A DNA stretch of 64,000 bases from Thamnaconus septentrionalis (GCA_009823395.1 CM020512.1:872405-936404); one strand, 5' to 3'. Positions 42,308 to 54,515 are shown, counted from the stretch's first letter. Translations and numbers: made by a program. The notes: a model not told the origin generated them from the letters alone.

Positions 42308-43827
42308 CTGCGGAGGGAGGACAGATCAGTTGTGTCAGTCAATTTAATCACAGTGTGACGGCAGCGCCGGCACAGAGCCCGAAAGATAAGAGCAGAGAGC
42401 TCACTGTTTATCTGCACTGGTAGTTTGGTAGTTTGGTGTTGTGGACTTGATAATTGGACTGAGGGAGAATTCATCTGATGTGGAGTTGCAGTCAGTAAAC
42501 AGTGGAGGGGTCGCAGACAGAAACACAAACACGCAAATATCGACAACTGTGCTTTTTCTTCTATAACAGACACAGATTATTTAGATGTAGTCTTTGCAGC
42601 TTTTATTTTAACATCTAAAATATTTTTGTGTCTGTTATAAAAGAAAAATACTAACAATCCTGCACATTAAAAGAAGACACAATGAATCCCATTCAGTTAC
42701 GAACTTTACAGAGTTTGACAGCGATGCAAATACGGCAAATATTTAGTTGAGTTGAACAATCAAACATGGGATTTATGTGCTTAAATTCAGAAAATATTCC
42801 CAGACTGTCTGCTGCCATCCTGCGTGTGTGCACGTGCACGCAGATGCATCAGCGTCTACACATGGACGTGCGCCTTTCTCTGCTTTTGCGGCGACCAGCT
42901 CTCGACAGCTTGTTCTCAAAAGCAATTCAATTAGCGTTGTGTTGTTTTGGTTAATTCAATTATATTTATTGAGTTTTGACTGCACTGATTGCTTTTTTTT
43001 AATTATTGCATTTGTTGTAGATTTCAGCCAAGATATGAATAACAGATTTTTGCCACCTTCTCTCTCTCTTGTCACCATTGATGGGTTCTCAATGTAAAGT
43101 GCAGCCCTCACACTTTCTGACTTAGACCCTTGTCGTTTCTGGGCCCACAATGAAACATCAGTCGTTCGACGACAACGATACAAAAGGACAGAAGCGATGA
43201 CGGCAAACGGTCACATGCAGGCCAAAAATGTGTTGTGCCACAGTAAGCTCCTGCGGGTTTTGTTGTTTGTCCGTTTGCAATGTTGTTGTTTTCTCCACTG
43301 GCCGCCAGGACTGCGGTCAAACCTTGAGGGGGCCTTTAACTATGGATGAGGTTCGAGGACTCGAGTTAAATAAAAACCCAGCGGCGGCAGCATGCAAACC
43401 TCAGCCTACCTGGCTGCACAATTCTCGCACGGCCAGATGAAAGCGAGGAAGTGAAGGCACTAATGTCCAGGTAGACATGGACGCATGTGTAGAGCAGCAC
43501 AAGCTGCTGACGACGGTCAGAAAAGAAGCTGAGTCGCTCTTTCAGAACGGTGTTTTTCTGAAGGATCCACCTGGTTCATGTTTACTTACAATGTTTTTGT
43601 AGTGTGTCAATGGCCTCCCCAGATATGAAAATATGTCCATAATTGTCTGCTTTACCATTCAGAAACTTCAGAAGTTTAAAAAAAAAAAACACACAAAAGG
43701 GACAGGGCACAGTGAGCACTGCTGCATCATGTCAGAAAGGTCATGAGATCAATTCCTTTCCATGATTCCAAGATAGATAGATAGATAGTTAGATGGATAG
43801 ATAGATACTTGTTCAATTTCTGAGGGA
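42308..43827. other. cacna2d3 intron, no gene recognised
   Basis: An inverted pair TTTTCTTCTATAACAGACACA / TGTCTGTTATAAAAGAAAAA at about 42552-42650 could form a hairpin of some 20 bp (first arm shortened here to 21 positions; the pairing core is TCTATAACAGACACA with TGTCTGTTATAAA). GATA-type units lie at 43772-43807. No exon recognised. Confidence 0.4.
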
Positions 43828-43945
43828 TTTCACCATTTCCAACAGTGTCCTGAAGTGACAAATAAAAAAGGCGTGCAAAATCTACCAGTGAGTATGGTTC
43901 TTTAATGAAAATCTATTTATAATACTCTTCAATTAGTGGCTCTCT
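43828..43945 (+). repeat. Dispersed repeat attached to a GATA run, copy 2
   Basis: Starts TTCACCATTTCCAACAGTGT and follows the same block order as 33443-33560, with similar length and orientation. Both copies sit a few bases after a TAGATAGA run. Confidence 0.9.
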
Positions 43946-46184
43946 ATGTGAGTTGCAGGATGTCTTCTGTCCACGCCCTCTAGCTTCCACCCGCAGTCCA
44001 AAGACATGCACACTTCCAGTTCTCATCTTGAAAAAGAAACGTTTTAAGACATTAGAGATCATTTTACACGCAAAGAAAATCTGACGTTTCCCAAATATTT
44101 TTCCAGGGTGACATTAAATAAATCAGCATATGGTGACCAGGGAGCACCAGTTACAAACTCCGAGTCCTAAGGGAGACAGGCTGCGTCTCCTCGGGACACA
44201 CGACAGACATCCCCATCCTTGGCTGCTCCTCTGCCGCTTCTCATTTTCGGCCGTGTCTCTGTAAGAGGATCTAGTGCAAAAACCGTGATTCTCCAGGTGT
44301 CTCCCTTCTTCACTGCCGCGACTGGAGAACAATGATGGCAAAGCTCTGCAACCGGGAGCCTTGCAATTCACTACAAAATGGCTGTGACATTCAGGAATGA
44401 CCAGATTGGGAAAAAAAAACAAAACAGAAAAGCAGGGAATGGGAACAAGCACACACAGGCAATTTCTGCAACATATTACCAAGTATTTTGCTTTTCTTGG
44501 TTGTGTTGGTTGTTTTTAAGGTCACATTAAAGTCAGACAGAAAGTAGCATCTCACACAGCTGGCTGCGTGTGTGCGTTTCCCGCTGCCAATGTAAAAATG
44601 GCCCAGTGCCAGACCACAACCAGAACTGCCAGTTTGCACAGATGTCATGATGGACACCGCAAATCTACTCTAGCCACTGGTGCAAAACAGTGGTAACACA
44701 GTCTAAATGTGTGTGTGTGTGTTCAGTGTGTGAGTGTGTGTGTGTGTGTGTGTGTGAGACGGACAAAGATAATTTTCCCCCAGCGTCTCTCTTGTGAGCC
44801 TGTTGTGTTCACACAGCTTTAACATGTCATCATGCACAAAACGAAAAAATAAACTTCATTTGGCTAAAAAACTGTGATGTATCATCCTTAAACACTGTGT
44901 CCACCACTGATGGCACTCTGATGGGCCCGGCCGACCGGCTATCCCCTGAAGGATGGGTCGGCCTGCCAGACGCAGACAGACGGGCTGCCAAGCGCTCAGG
45001 TGCTCTCAGGTGGGTTGCAGACATTTGGCACGAACACACAGAGCCCACAGACAGGATTGGAAACCCAGGTGGAGGATTACATCATCAGACCAGTGTCGCA
45101 GTGTTTGTCCTAATTTTCCTTTTTTTGCGTTGAAAGTGTGCAAACTTCAGCTCAGTGTCGAAAAAAAGGTACGAAAAAAGCAATAGTTAAAAAAAAATAA
45201 AATCAGGGTCACGAGGTGCATCATATTGGTTAGATTATTGAGCAGCAGGGTGACTCGAGTTTCAATGACTTTGGGTTCACTGAGTTCTATTCTGCATGGC
45301 ATCAATAAAAGGTGATCAAAGTGAACTGTAGTTCTTCAGGCTTAAAAAGCTTAAATATTAAAAACTAGTTATTTGGACTGATCCAGAATGTTTAGATTGG
45401 TAAAACATGCCAACAATTCAATAAAAAAAATCACATCTTGTTTTTGGGTGTACACACTTATATATCTGATTCTTGTCTGTTTAAGCTGTTTATCATTTAT
45501 TTAGAGGACAGTAAGTTAAAGTCAACACTGCAAAAACAGTTTGTAAGGCAGAAGAAGAAAGTTATCTGAAAACTGAAACATCAATTTGAACAATAATTTC
45601 AGGCTCCCCATGAGTGAAAAGCCATTAAGAAGTGTATTTGAAGTTTATTCAGTAATTCCCTTTAGGGGGTGCTGAAAAAAAAAAAATCACAACTTTTCCT
45701 TTATGAATTTACATTAATGCAGCGCTTAATGCCATCAGATATTCTGCGACTTATTTGCATTCCATTTTCCCCCCTGAAAAAACGTGCCGATTTGTTCCCA
45801 GCGGGACTGCTCTTCAAGGCTGCCGGGGAGAAACCATTAGCGGCTGCCGAGAGATGGGGGTGGGGGGTGACAAAGAGTGAAGACTTCTATTATCAGCGGG
45901 GACTTCCTCTAAATGGAACCATCTCGCCGTCTGGTCGCCCCTCGGCTCGCTGCTGCTCAGCCTGCGGAGCTCAAGTGTGGCGGGGAGACAGACGGCACAC
46001 GCCAAACCATCAGCAGACATTTTGCAGCTAGAAAGATGTACAGTAGGTCCACTCAAAGCAGGTCACCTGTGTGACAGAAATGTGTGGCTGTATTTTCCCC
46101 CCAATTGGTAGCAGTAAAATTTGAAAGATAAACAATAGAAGAGAAGCAACCTTAAAGCACTTGCAATTACTGCTTCCAAAAAAT
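43946..46184. other. cacna2d3 intron, no gene recognised
   Basis: GT runs at 44708-44757. The open frame at 44897-45133 has no recognisable relative. The part 45800-46020 is CpG-richer and non-repetitive. No exon recognised. Confidence 0.4.
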
Positions 46185-46290
46185 GGTAAATGGACTGCAC
46201 TTATATAGCCAAAAGCCAAACTCAAGGATGGATGAAGCTTCAATGTGCATTGCATGGTTAGATAAAGTAGGGCTAGTGTCGCCCAATTGC
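46185..46290 (+). repeat. Fish dispersed repeat (AAATGGTAAATGGAC type)
   Basis: AAATGGTAAATGGACTGCAC followed by TTATATAGCC is the start of a repeat widespread in fish genomes, followed by a degenerate body. Confidence 0.6.
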
Positions 46291-46688
46291 ACTGTTTCAT
46301 AATATGAAAATCAAAGCCAAACGTGAATGTAATTGTTGCTCATGTGCTTGTCTTTGAGGCAGGAATTTAAAAAAAAATAATATATTTCTTTAAAAATAAG
46401 GCTTTTAGAGTTTCTTGGTTTGGAACCGATTCCTTTTCTTTATTACAGTGAATGTCCTCGTGCCAGCATGGCGCAGGAGGAAAAATTGTGTGTCCTGATC
46501 TCAGAGCACAAGTTGTCGTCCACCTTCCTCAACTTGCACAGCCGGCGGCACATGTGCCATCAGCAGGGCTAACCAAAAAACTCCACAAGTTGCATAAAAG
46601 TTGGCATTATTTGTCAATAAAAAAAGGATGACACGAACAACATTTTTTTTGTCCTACATTGCACATAGAAACTTAAAATTAACATTAT

Positions 46689-46905
<217 letters not shown>

Positions 46906-46914
46906 CAATCAATG

Positions 46915-47184
46915 AGAAGCAAAAGAACAGCCAGGCTGAGGTTTGCAAAAGACCATAAGGATTGAACCATAGAGGACTGGAGTCAGGTCATCTTCTCTGA
47001 TGAGTCCTATTTTCAGCTTTTTCCAACACCTGGTTGTCTAATGGTTCGATGGAGACCTGGAGAGGCCTACAAGCCACAGGGTCTCGCACCCACCGTGAAA
47101 TTTGGTGGATGATCTGTGATGATCTGGGGGTGCTTCAGCAAAGCTGGAATAGGGCAGATTTGTCTTTGCGAAGGACGCATGAAT

Positions 47185-47187
<3 letters not shown>
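46915..47187 (+). pseudogene. Tc1-like transposase fragment
   Basis: Plus-strand frame with [31 protein letters not shown] and AYKPQGLAPTVKFG, then VMIWGCFSKAGIGQICL. FSDESxF holds the second catalytic aspartate of Tc1/mariner DDE transposases and VMIWGCFS is a family hallmark. The fragment is cut on both sides by AT and CA/TA microsatellites. Confidence 0.9.
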
Positions 47188-47269
<82 letters not shown>

Positions 47270-47300
47270 ACACACAAACACATACATACACACACACACA
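47188..47300. repeat. CA / TA / CA compound microsatellite
   Basis: CA units 47188-47209, TA units 47210-47267, then CA-rich sequence to 47300. It replaces the continuation of the Tc1-like transposase. Confidence 0.95.
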
Positions 47301-47324
47301 TATCTCTCTCTCAATCAAGATGAT

Positions 47325-47378
47325 TTCTTGATCTTTCTTTCTGGCATCATGAGAAAGAAACATTTTGCCGAACTAATC
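47325..47378 (+). repeat. Short direct repeat, copy 1
   Basis: TTCTTGATCTTTCTTTCTGG followed by CATCATGAGAAAGAAACATT and CCGAACT; a second copy lies at 48248-48298. The sequence TTTCTTTCT..AGAAAGAAA is an internal inverted repeat of 9 bp. Confidence 0.9.
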
Positions 47379-48118
47379 TTCCCATGATTGCTCGTAACGT
47401 CAGCAGAGGAACTGAAAATCCATTTTAAGCTTAGATTGTGATCAACAGTTCAACAAGACGTACAATCACATGAACCCGACTCATGATAATCTCATGTAAA
47501 TCAAATTGTGAGATGAGCTACAACAGTTACGGCTGTCCTGAGGACACAATATAACAATCAAATCTTTTTTCTTTTTTTATTAAGAAAATGAATGCATGGG
47601 TTTACTGTGAATATTGAGTTTCTATTTAATGGACAGAGACATTAGGGCAACACATATCTGAGCTTAAAATTGATTTTTAATGCGTATTAAGTGTTTACCT
47701 AAGGCGACGGGGAAACACTCATCTGCCGACAACATTGTGACGCCTGTGTTGTTTTGACGTTGTGCTTGTGCTGTGAGACAGAGACCCCCTACCGACATTG
47801 CTGCACCGCTACCCCAAAAACCTTTTAAGGGTGAAGATCCCCCATGGGCCCGTCGTCAGGACGGCTAAAAATTGCCCAAGAATAACCCCTCTTTTTTTTT
47901 TCTTCCCTCCCATTTCCTCTCTCCTCCCATTTCATTTCACAGCCTGTCAGGAAAGAGAGCGCAGCCAAACGACCTCGCAGGACCCCGAGAGACAGACAGT
48001 TAGGGTGGGCAGGGGGGATTGGGGTGGGGAGGGGGCACTGAACTATGTTTTAAAGGCTGGTGAGTGGATCCCCTGCCGGGTCATGTGGAATACCTTCAGC
48101 TTGACAGTGTGATTATCT

Positions 48119-48119
48119 G

Positions 48120-48181
<62 letters not shown>
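48119..48181. repeat. ATA microsatellite
   Basis: About 20 TAA/ATA triplets. Confidence 0.97.
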
Positions 48182-48182
<1 letters not shown>

Positions 48183-48247
48183 CATTAGACCTATAACTCA
48201 GGCAAAGTCAACACTTGGCAAGCTCTCCCAATCTCTCTAAAGATGGT

Positions 48248-48298
48248 TTCTTGATCTTTCTTTCTGACATCATGAGAAAGAAACATTGGGCCGAACTG
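48248..48298 (+). repeat. Short direct repeat, copy 2
   Basis: Same blocks as 47325-47378 with a few changes (CTGACATCATGAG, ATTGGGCCGAACT). Distance about 920 bp. Confidence 0.9.
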
Positions 48299-48574
48299 AT
48301 AACACATACTCAAAGTGAGGAAAAATAACAACCAATCTGTCTGTGTTTCTATTTGGGAGAGTGAACACACATTGGGTTTGTTTGTTTGTTTTTAAACTTA
48401 TCCTCCACACTTTGAATAGAAACTATATGTCCCTTATAGCCTCATAAAAAAATTAAGTCTACCGCAAATTTCACATTTTCCAAAAAATTCCAAGCTTGAT
48501 TTCTCTTCTTAAGAAATACATTAAAAGGTTTTTATGGAATAAAACACGCTAAACACTGCCGGTGCTGCTCCTAC

Positions 48575-48688
48575 CTTCCTCTCTGGCCAATTGTACTTGG
48601 CAAAGATGGCATCATAGGTGTCCACCGCCCCGTCTGTCACCAGCATGATGGCCTGGCTGCACTCACTGCCCCTCCCAGTCTCGTTGAA
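48575..48688 (-). CDS. cacna2d3 exon: [20 protein letters not shown]
   Basis: Acceptor CTCCTCCCAG behind a CT repeat, donor GTAGGA. Encodes [20 protein letters not shown] then [22 protein letters not shown] carries the last MIDAS aspartate of the VWA domain, so all metal-binding motifs of alpha2delta-3 are present. Confidence 0.96.
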
Positions 48689-48694
48689 CTGGGA

Positions 48695-48732
48695 GGAGAG
48701 AGAGAGAGAGAGAGAGAGCGACAGAGAGAGGA
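48695..48732. repeat. GA/CT microsatellite at a splice acceptor
   Basis: GA units on plus; in the transcript a CU tract ending 5-6 nt before the acceptor CCCAG of the exon at 48688. Confidence 0.94.
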
Positions 48733-49143
48733 TGAGTTAACAGGTGAAGGGAATCGTTCACTCCGTCTCTATACAGCGTCTCTCAAGTGTGCAGTCCAAA
48801 TTCCACCATTCTCCATCGTAGACTGCAACACAAGACAACCTCTGTATTAGATCTTGCAAGTGTGTAACGTTACTTTTATTTTGCATTACCGTAATTTCCC
48901 ATGCTTTTAAGAATTTCCGGAACTAGCCAGGCCACCTCCACTACCTCCAGCTGCCCGCAGCTGAGCCGCGCCGACGAGTTCCAGCCCAGCAGCAGAGCGG
49001 CCCTCTCCACCACTGGAGCTAGCTGGTAGGCTACTACCTCCAGTTGCCCGCAGCTGAGCCGCGCCGACGGCTTCCAACCCAGCAGCAGAGTGGCCCTTTC
49101 CATCAGCAACTGCCGATAAACCAGCTCCACCTGCTTCTAAGCT

Positions 49144-49755
49144 GTGGAAAGTCCTGTGGACGCTGAAGGGGTGCTCGCCGTTCATCTCCCCTCGGACACC
49201 CGGCACAACCACCAACATAAGACACGTGGATTCTTGCTCAACCGTCCCCCACACAGACGCTTAGGTCACATGTTTTACCTTAACTCCATGTCGCCAAACT
49301 CCATCCCCTCCTTGTGGTCCCGTCAATCTCAAACTCCGCCATTACTTCATCTTAAAAAATACTGTGTGAATCTGTCCAATGTCCGTCTACTTCCTAGGTC
49401 CCTTCAGCCACTCACAAAGATACAATACCTGAAACGGACTATGCTTAACACTCGCTCACTCAACAACAAAGCCCTCATAACAGACAATAATCTTGATTTC
49501 CATTGCATCACTGAAACCTGGCACACACCTCTGGACTACTTTTCCCAAAACCAGACCACACTCCCAGGCTTCCCATTTATTAAGAAGGCTCACCCTGAAA
49601 GCCGGGGAGATGGTGTTGCAGCTGTGTGTAGAAAGGACATTGAAACATCTCCAATCCTGACGTTCTTTCATTTGAACATATTATCCTCAAAATGCAGTTA
49701 TTTATCGCCCTCCCACCTCCCCCAAATCTCTCTTTCCTCTCCATTTTCTCCGATG
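49144..49755 (+). mobile_element. L2/CR1-type LINE fragment, endonuclease N-terminus
   Basis: Frame with MLNTRSLNNKALITDNNLDF, HCITETWHTPLDYFSQNQTT and LPGFPF. The order LNxRSLxNK...LDFxxxTETWH is the start of the AP endonuclease of L2/CR1-clade LINEs in fish; TETW holds a catalytic glutamate. The frame decays after about 49740, where an unrelated LINE in the opposite orientation begins. The part 48900-49140 contains an internal duplication (CTACCTCCAG..TGCCCGCAGCTGAGCCGCG) and may be its 5' end. Confidence 0.85.
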
Positions 49756-51030
49756 TCAGATGCTCAGGAGGGATATACCGCAATGGTTATCGCAGGATGC
49801 CCTGTCCCCTTTCCTCTTGTAGATGTGCACTATGGATGCATCCTTGAAGTCTTGTTGGACTTCACCCTTCCTCCAGATTAGCTGGTACAGGGACGTTAGC
49901 TTCTCTACTAGTGTCATACCTCCTCTCTTGTAGATGTCTGCAGGCAACTCATCGCCTCCTGGTGCTTTCCCAGAAGTGGTTTGTTGGAGTGCTTTCACAG
50001 TCTCTGCACTGGTTGGAGGTTAGGCCAGTTCGGCCTTCACCGGCAGCTAGGGTATTGAGGCAATTGCCTCCTCAGAGATTGAAGACTCTCTGTTGAAATA
50101 TTCTGCCCAGCGTGCTAGAATGTCACTCTTGTCAGTGAGCAAGACGGACTTGTCGGAGGAGCGTATTGAAACTCAGCCAGTGGCTTTGGGCCCCTAGACA
50201 GCACTCAGGCCTGCATGAAAAGACCCAACGTCCTTCATGTCGGCAGCAAGCTGGAGATCTTCTGCAATCTTATCCCACCAGTTGTTTTCAATCTGGCGAG
50301 TCCTCTGCTGCAGCCTTTGCTTGGCTTGTTGGTATTGCTGCTTCTTCCGGCAGCAAGCCTTATCAACAAGATGTTGTTTGTGGGCTTCATGGAGCCTGCT
50401 GATGATGGTGTCAATCTCAGCATCATTCTCGTCAAACCAGTCCCTGTGCTTCCTTTTGACGAAAGCGAGAGTATGAGCAGCAACAGTGTAGACACTCTCC
50501 TTGAAGATCTTCCACTGTTCTTCCATTTCACCATTCTCTGGATTAAAACTGCGGAGCACTTCTGTATTATTTTCTTCTAGTGCACTGTTGTCATGTTCCA
50601 AGTATCCAACATTGAGCTTACGCATGGGCTTGTCTTGGGCTCTCTTCTTCTTCTGGGCAAGCTGGATGTTTATCTTGCTCCTCAGTAGGCGATGGTCTGA
50701 CCACCATTCTGCACCTCTCATGCAGCGTGTGGTGTGCACTACACCTCTGTCTCACTGACGGGCTATGACGTAGTCTGTCATGTGCCAGTGTTTGGAGCGG
50801 GGGTGCATCCAGGTGTTCTTGTATCTGTGGGCTTGCTGGAAGAGGGTATTTGTGATAGACAACTCATGCTGTGCACACAGAGACAGCAGGCGCAGACCAT
50901 TGGACTCCAACTGGCCAGTGCCATGGTGACTAATGATGTTAGGCCAGGTAGCGTGGTCTGAGCCCAATCGGGCATTGAAGTCCCCGAGCAGCAATAATAA
51001 CAATAATAATAATAATAATAATAACAATAA
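49756..51030 (-). mobile_element. RTE-like LINE fragment, endonuclease to RT start
   Basis: Minus-strand pieces in order: GDFNARLGSDHATWPNIISH with MHPRSKHWHMTDYVIARQ (endonuclease C-terminal part), then RLHEAHKQHLVDKACCRKKQ (linker), then TTSGKAPGGDELPADIYKRG and KDASIVHIYKRKGD (RT start). The arrangement fits LINEs annotated as craniofacial development protein 2-like. Frames are interrupted and the catalytic FADD part is missing. An AAT/AAC triplet run lies at 50993-51032, where the endonuclease frame begins. Confidence 0.85.
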
Positions 51031-51456
51031 TAATGATATATTATATTATTATATTCTGAACACAACACGGTCCAGTGTCAATGGGTGGGTACTTTTCAGG
51101 AAAAAATATATTAATGTTGTTGTTATTTGAGTCAAATAAGACACTTACATTTAGATTACAAGCAACAAGGGGAAATGATACGGGTTTTATTGTCCTCTGA
51201 ATTATTTGTTTTTTTCTGTTTGAGAAAATGACTTCAATCTCTCTCCAGAAGTGTTTTGTAGATTTTGTAAAAAAGTGAGTAGAAAACAGGTGAGAGTTCA
51301 ATTTTGAGGAAACAGTCTATTTATGTGATTGGAGGAACAAGCTGAGTCACCAAATACCAACGTTACAATGTTGTTGCAGGGTCTTGCTGAAGTGTCTACT
51401 AATTGCAGATGACAGCACATGCACTTGATTTGTGCATGTGTGGGAGCTCGACTTAC

Positions 51457-51546
51457 ATCACTGAGAAGGTTGAAGGCCTCTGTCAGAGCCATGTCCAGCA
51501 TGCCAATACCTTGAGCAAACAGCTTGTCCAGGTGCTCCCGGAAGTG
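51457..51546 (-). CDS. cacna2d3 exon: HFREHLDKLFAQGIGMLDMA
   Basis: Acceptor CTTTTCACCAG, donor GTAAGT. Encodes HFREHLDKLFAQGIGMLDMA then LTEAFNLLSD, within the VWA domain. Thirty codons, no split codons; near-identical to the family. Confidence 0.96.
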
Positions 51547-52195
51547 CTGGTGAAAAGAGAGTTTGAGGATGAAGGAAACAGAGGAATGTGAAAGAAAATA
51601 TTGATGTTGTTGACTCATAACAGAGAAATATTGTATCTCAATTGTGTCTTGGTCAAAAATTTCAATTGGTTAAACCACTACGTTAACTCTGGCGTTACTG
51701 ACAGATTAATCTAACAACTGACAACACTAACTGGCAGCTGGTATGACGTGACTTCCCAAAAGGCAACAAACTTCCTTCTCCGTTTGCAAAAAACCACGTG
51801 ATGTTTGACCAGCGCATGAGTGATAAATTAGATTGGCCATTGTTTCCTGTCTGAAATCAAATCAGGTTTGCGGACTAGAAAAAAATAAATGCCCTGAAAG
51901 GACTGAACCATGTTCTTCAGTTGTCCAGGCAATGCTTATGTGATGTGTGTCTATTTACAGATGGCTATTATCAGTTAATTATATGTCTGTTGCAAATAAC
52001 AATCACTGTAATGTCATTAGCAACGTGGCAGATCTCATTTGCACGCCTCCTTATTTGCAGCAGCCTGACAGAAACAAACACGCACAAACACAAAGGAGAA
52101 CTATCAAAAGGAGGAGAGAAGTCAAAATTAGAGTGCTAGCTAACTAACTGTAATATGTGATATGTGCTAGCTAGCTAACTGATGTACTCTTAGCT

Positions 52196-53791
52196 CAGGG
52201 GTCGGCAAACTTTACCACTCAAAGAGCCATTTGGACCTGTTTCCCCTAGAAAAGAACACACTGGGAGCCACAAAACCCTTTTTGACATTTAAAATGAAAT
52301 GATACTCTGCACGTAACCTTTTTTATTGTATTTATTTAATATTTGCCTTTATGCTATACATAAACCAGGAGTCGACAACATTAACTATCAAAAAAGCCAT
52401 CTTGCCCCATCTGCCATCAAAAAACATTCACCTGGAGCCGGGGGGCATTATACTGCCTCCTTAGGAGGGTGATGGAAACCTGAGGCTGTGGTGATTTTTG
52501 CAACTGTCTCTTTCTTGGCATGAGTTCGGGTAGAAAGCCAAAGCAGATACTATTTCAAAGCAATAAAATTAAAGTATTCCAATGGAAGTTAAATGTCGGG
52601 TGATTGACGTTTGCACCAACGATACAATATCTGACGATCTAAGTCGCAGCAGGGTTACAAGAGCGCAATTTGTGCTTCTGACTCATCAGGTGCCGCATTT
52701 CTGGGCACTTTTGCACCTGCATATCTTTAGCACAAAAACCTTTGTGGATACGATGCAAAAATGGCAGAGTTAGTAAGTAAAGCCTCTGTTTTACAAAAAT
52801 TAGCGCGATGTCACCATGTTTTTAGACGCGGGACATCGCGGAATCGATCGGCATTGAGTCCCGTCTCTGCTAAGCAAACCCAGCGGAGTCACCCCCGCCG
52901 GCAAGCTGCACCCCCAGCGCTTTCACCGCTGCGTGTCTGCTGACGTCAACGCGCCTGAGATCGCGTAGATGTAGTGCTACAGAATTCAAGAGTCCGGCGG
53001 TGGCCAGTGTTTTTAGTTGTTGGCCACTTTTCACTGGAACTTTTGCATCAGTACTTAATATACGCTGCGACTGGCGCGATATTATGATTTAGCGCACGTA
53101 ACACTCAACGTCATCCTGTGCGGCAGGTAATAAAGGTGGTGATGTCCCGGGTGTCCCAATTCCATCGCAAGCCGATCGGTGCAGTGCCGATCGGAGCCGA
53201 TTATTACCCAGGTCGTTGCCGGGTTGTTTGACCCGTTATGTCGCGGAACAGCGGGGCTCGGTGAGCCAATTCCACTGCCACCAAATGCCGATTAGTAGCG
53301 GGACATCACCACGTTTTTTGGCCAGTGGAATTGGGGCTTAAGTAACTCGAAGCAGAAGTTCAACTTTGTCGTCTGTCCGCACCGTCTTTTTGTGTACGTT
53401 CTTTGCCGTCTTCACCGTGCTATGCTAGCGAGCTGCTACTTCTGTAAATATACCGAGCTCCAGGTCTTCTTCTTCCTCCGCCTTCAGGGAGTAAAACCAC
53501 AGCACCACATAAGGCCTGGCGTACTTTCCAGCGTTTACGTGTACATGCGGATATTTTTGGAGACAGCTTCATGTAATCTTCTTTTTTTTTCAAATACTTT
53601 CCTTAACACGCTCGGTTTCAAAAAAATATCCTCTCCTTGTAAATGTGGCCATGAAAAAATGGATGAAATGTATTTCCATGTTAATAGGTTGTTGTTGGTG
53701 TTTGTTTGTTTTTTTCCAACCCCAAAGGGAGCCACTGCAGAGGCTCAGAAGAGCCGCATGCAGCTCCAGAGCCGCGGGTTGCTGACCCCTG
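52196..53791. mobile_element. hAT element, 1.6 kb, with perfect 8-bp target duplication
   Basis: Left end CAGGGGTCGGCAAACT and right end TTGCTGACCCCTG are hAT-type inverted termini. TCTTAGCT at 52188-52195 is repeated exactly at 53792-53799. The element has GAGCCACAAAACC- and GAGCCGCATGCAGCTC-type subterminal motifs and no transposase frame, so it is non-autonomous. A Harbinger-type MITE (52781-53338) lies inside it and accounts for 558 bp. Confidence 0.93.
52781..53338. mobile_element. PIF/Harbinger-type MITE A, nested in the hAT element
   Basis: Termini AGCCTCTGTTTTACAAAAA (left) and, read inward from the right, AGCCCCAATTCCACTGGCC are an imperfect inverted pair, flanked by TAA at 52778-52780 and 53339-53341, a TWA duplication typical of PIF/Harbinger. 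Interior is GC-rich (GCCGATCGGTGCAGTGCCG, GCTGACGTCAACGCG) and closely related to 54516-55166. Confidence 0.75.
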
Positions 53792-54515
53792 TCTTAGCTA
53801 ATTTCAATGAGATGTTTATGCATCTATGTGTAATACATGGTCATCTTTGAAGACACGTGTTTACTTTTTACTGTTTAAAAAATTGCACTGCCCAATTAAG
53901 TTTACTGCTCTGAAGTATATTCACAGTGTGTGTGAGTATGTGAGTTTGGAAGCACTTTGGGTCATTTAAGCCCTGTTGATGTAATTTCTTTGTCATTGAA
54001 TTATTCTGATCCAGTATGATAAAAGAACATTTTAAAGTATATCCTTCCTTGGACAATTTCTGTTTTAAATATTACTCAAATGGTTGCAGATATGCAACAA
54101 CATCCATATTTATAATGACTGGGAACATCTCAGTCCTACACATTTGTCAACATCATCGTTTTTCTGGAGCCTCATCTCTTGCCTGCTGGGTTCTTGTCAC
54201 TCATCCCACTTTCATCTTCCCCGAGCCTTTTGCTCCCAACTGATGAGAGGAAAATCGTCTCAGTGGGAGAGAAAAGCGGCGACAGGATGTTTCAGAGCTC
54301 GCTCACTTGGGAGGCGTAACATCCAACAAACATGCCGCCGGGCATATGTGCGGCAAAACACACAACGGTTTGTTTGAATGAAAAGATTAATCAGCGTCAG
54401 ATAACAGTTTAACACTGTGTATGTAACAGAAAAGAATTGTCATTTTTATCACATTATAATTTTTTGTATTGTAAATCTTTGCCAAGTTCTAGCACTACTC
54501 TCAATCACACGTTTA

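Noticed and set aside
44897..45186. Open frame MGPADRLSPEGWVGLPDADR and its alternative frame
   Set aside because: No family resemblance, no splice sites of consistent phase with cacna2d3, not kept as a gene.
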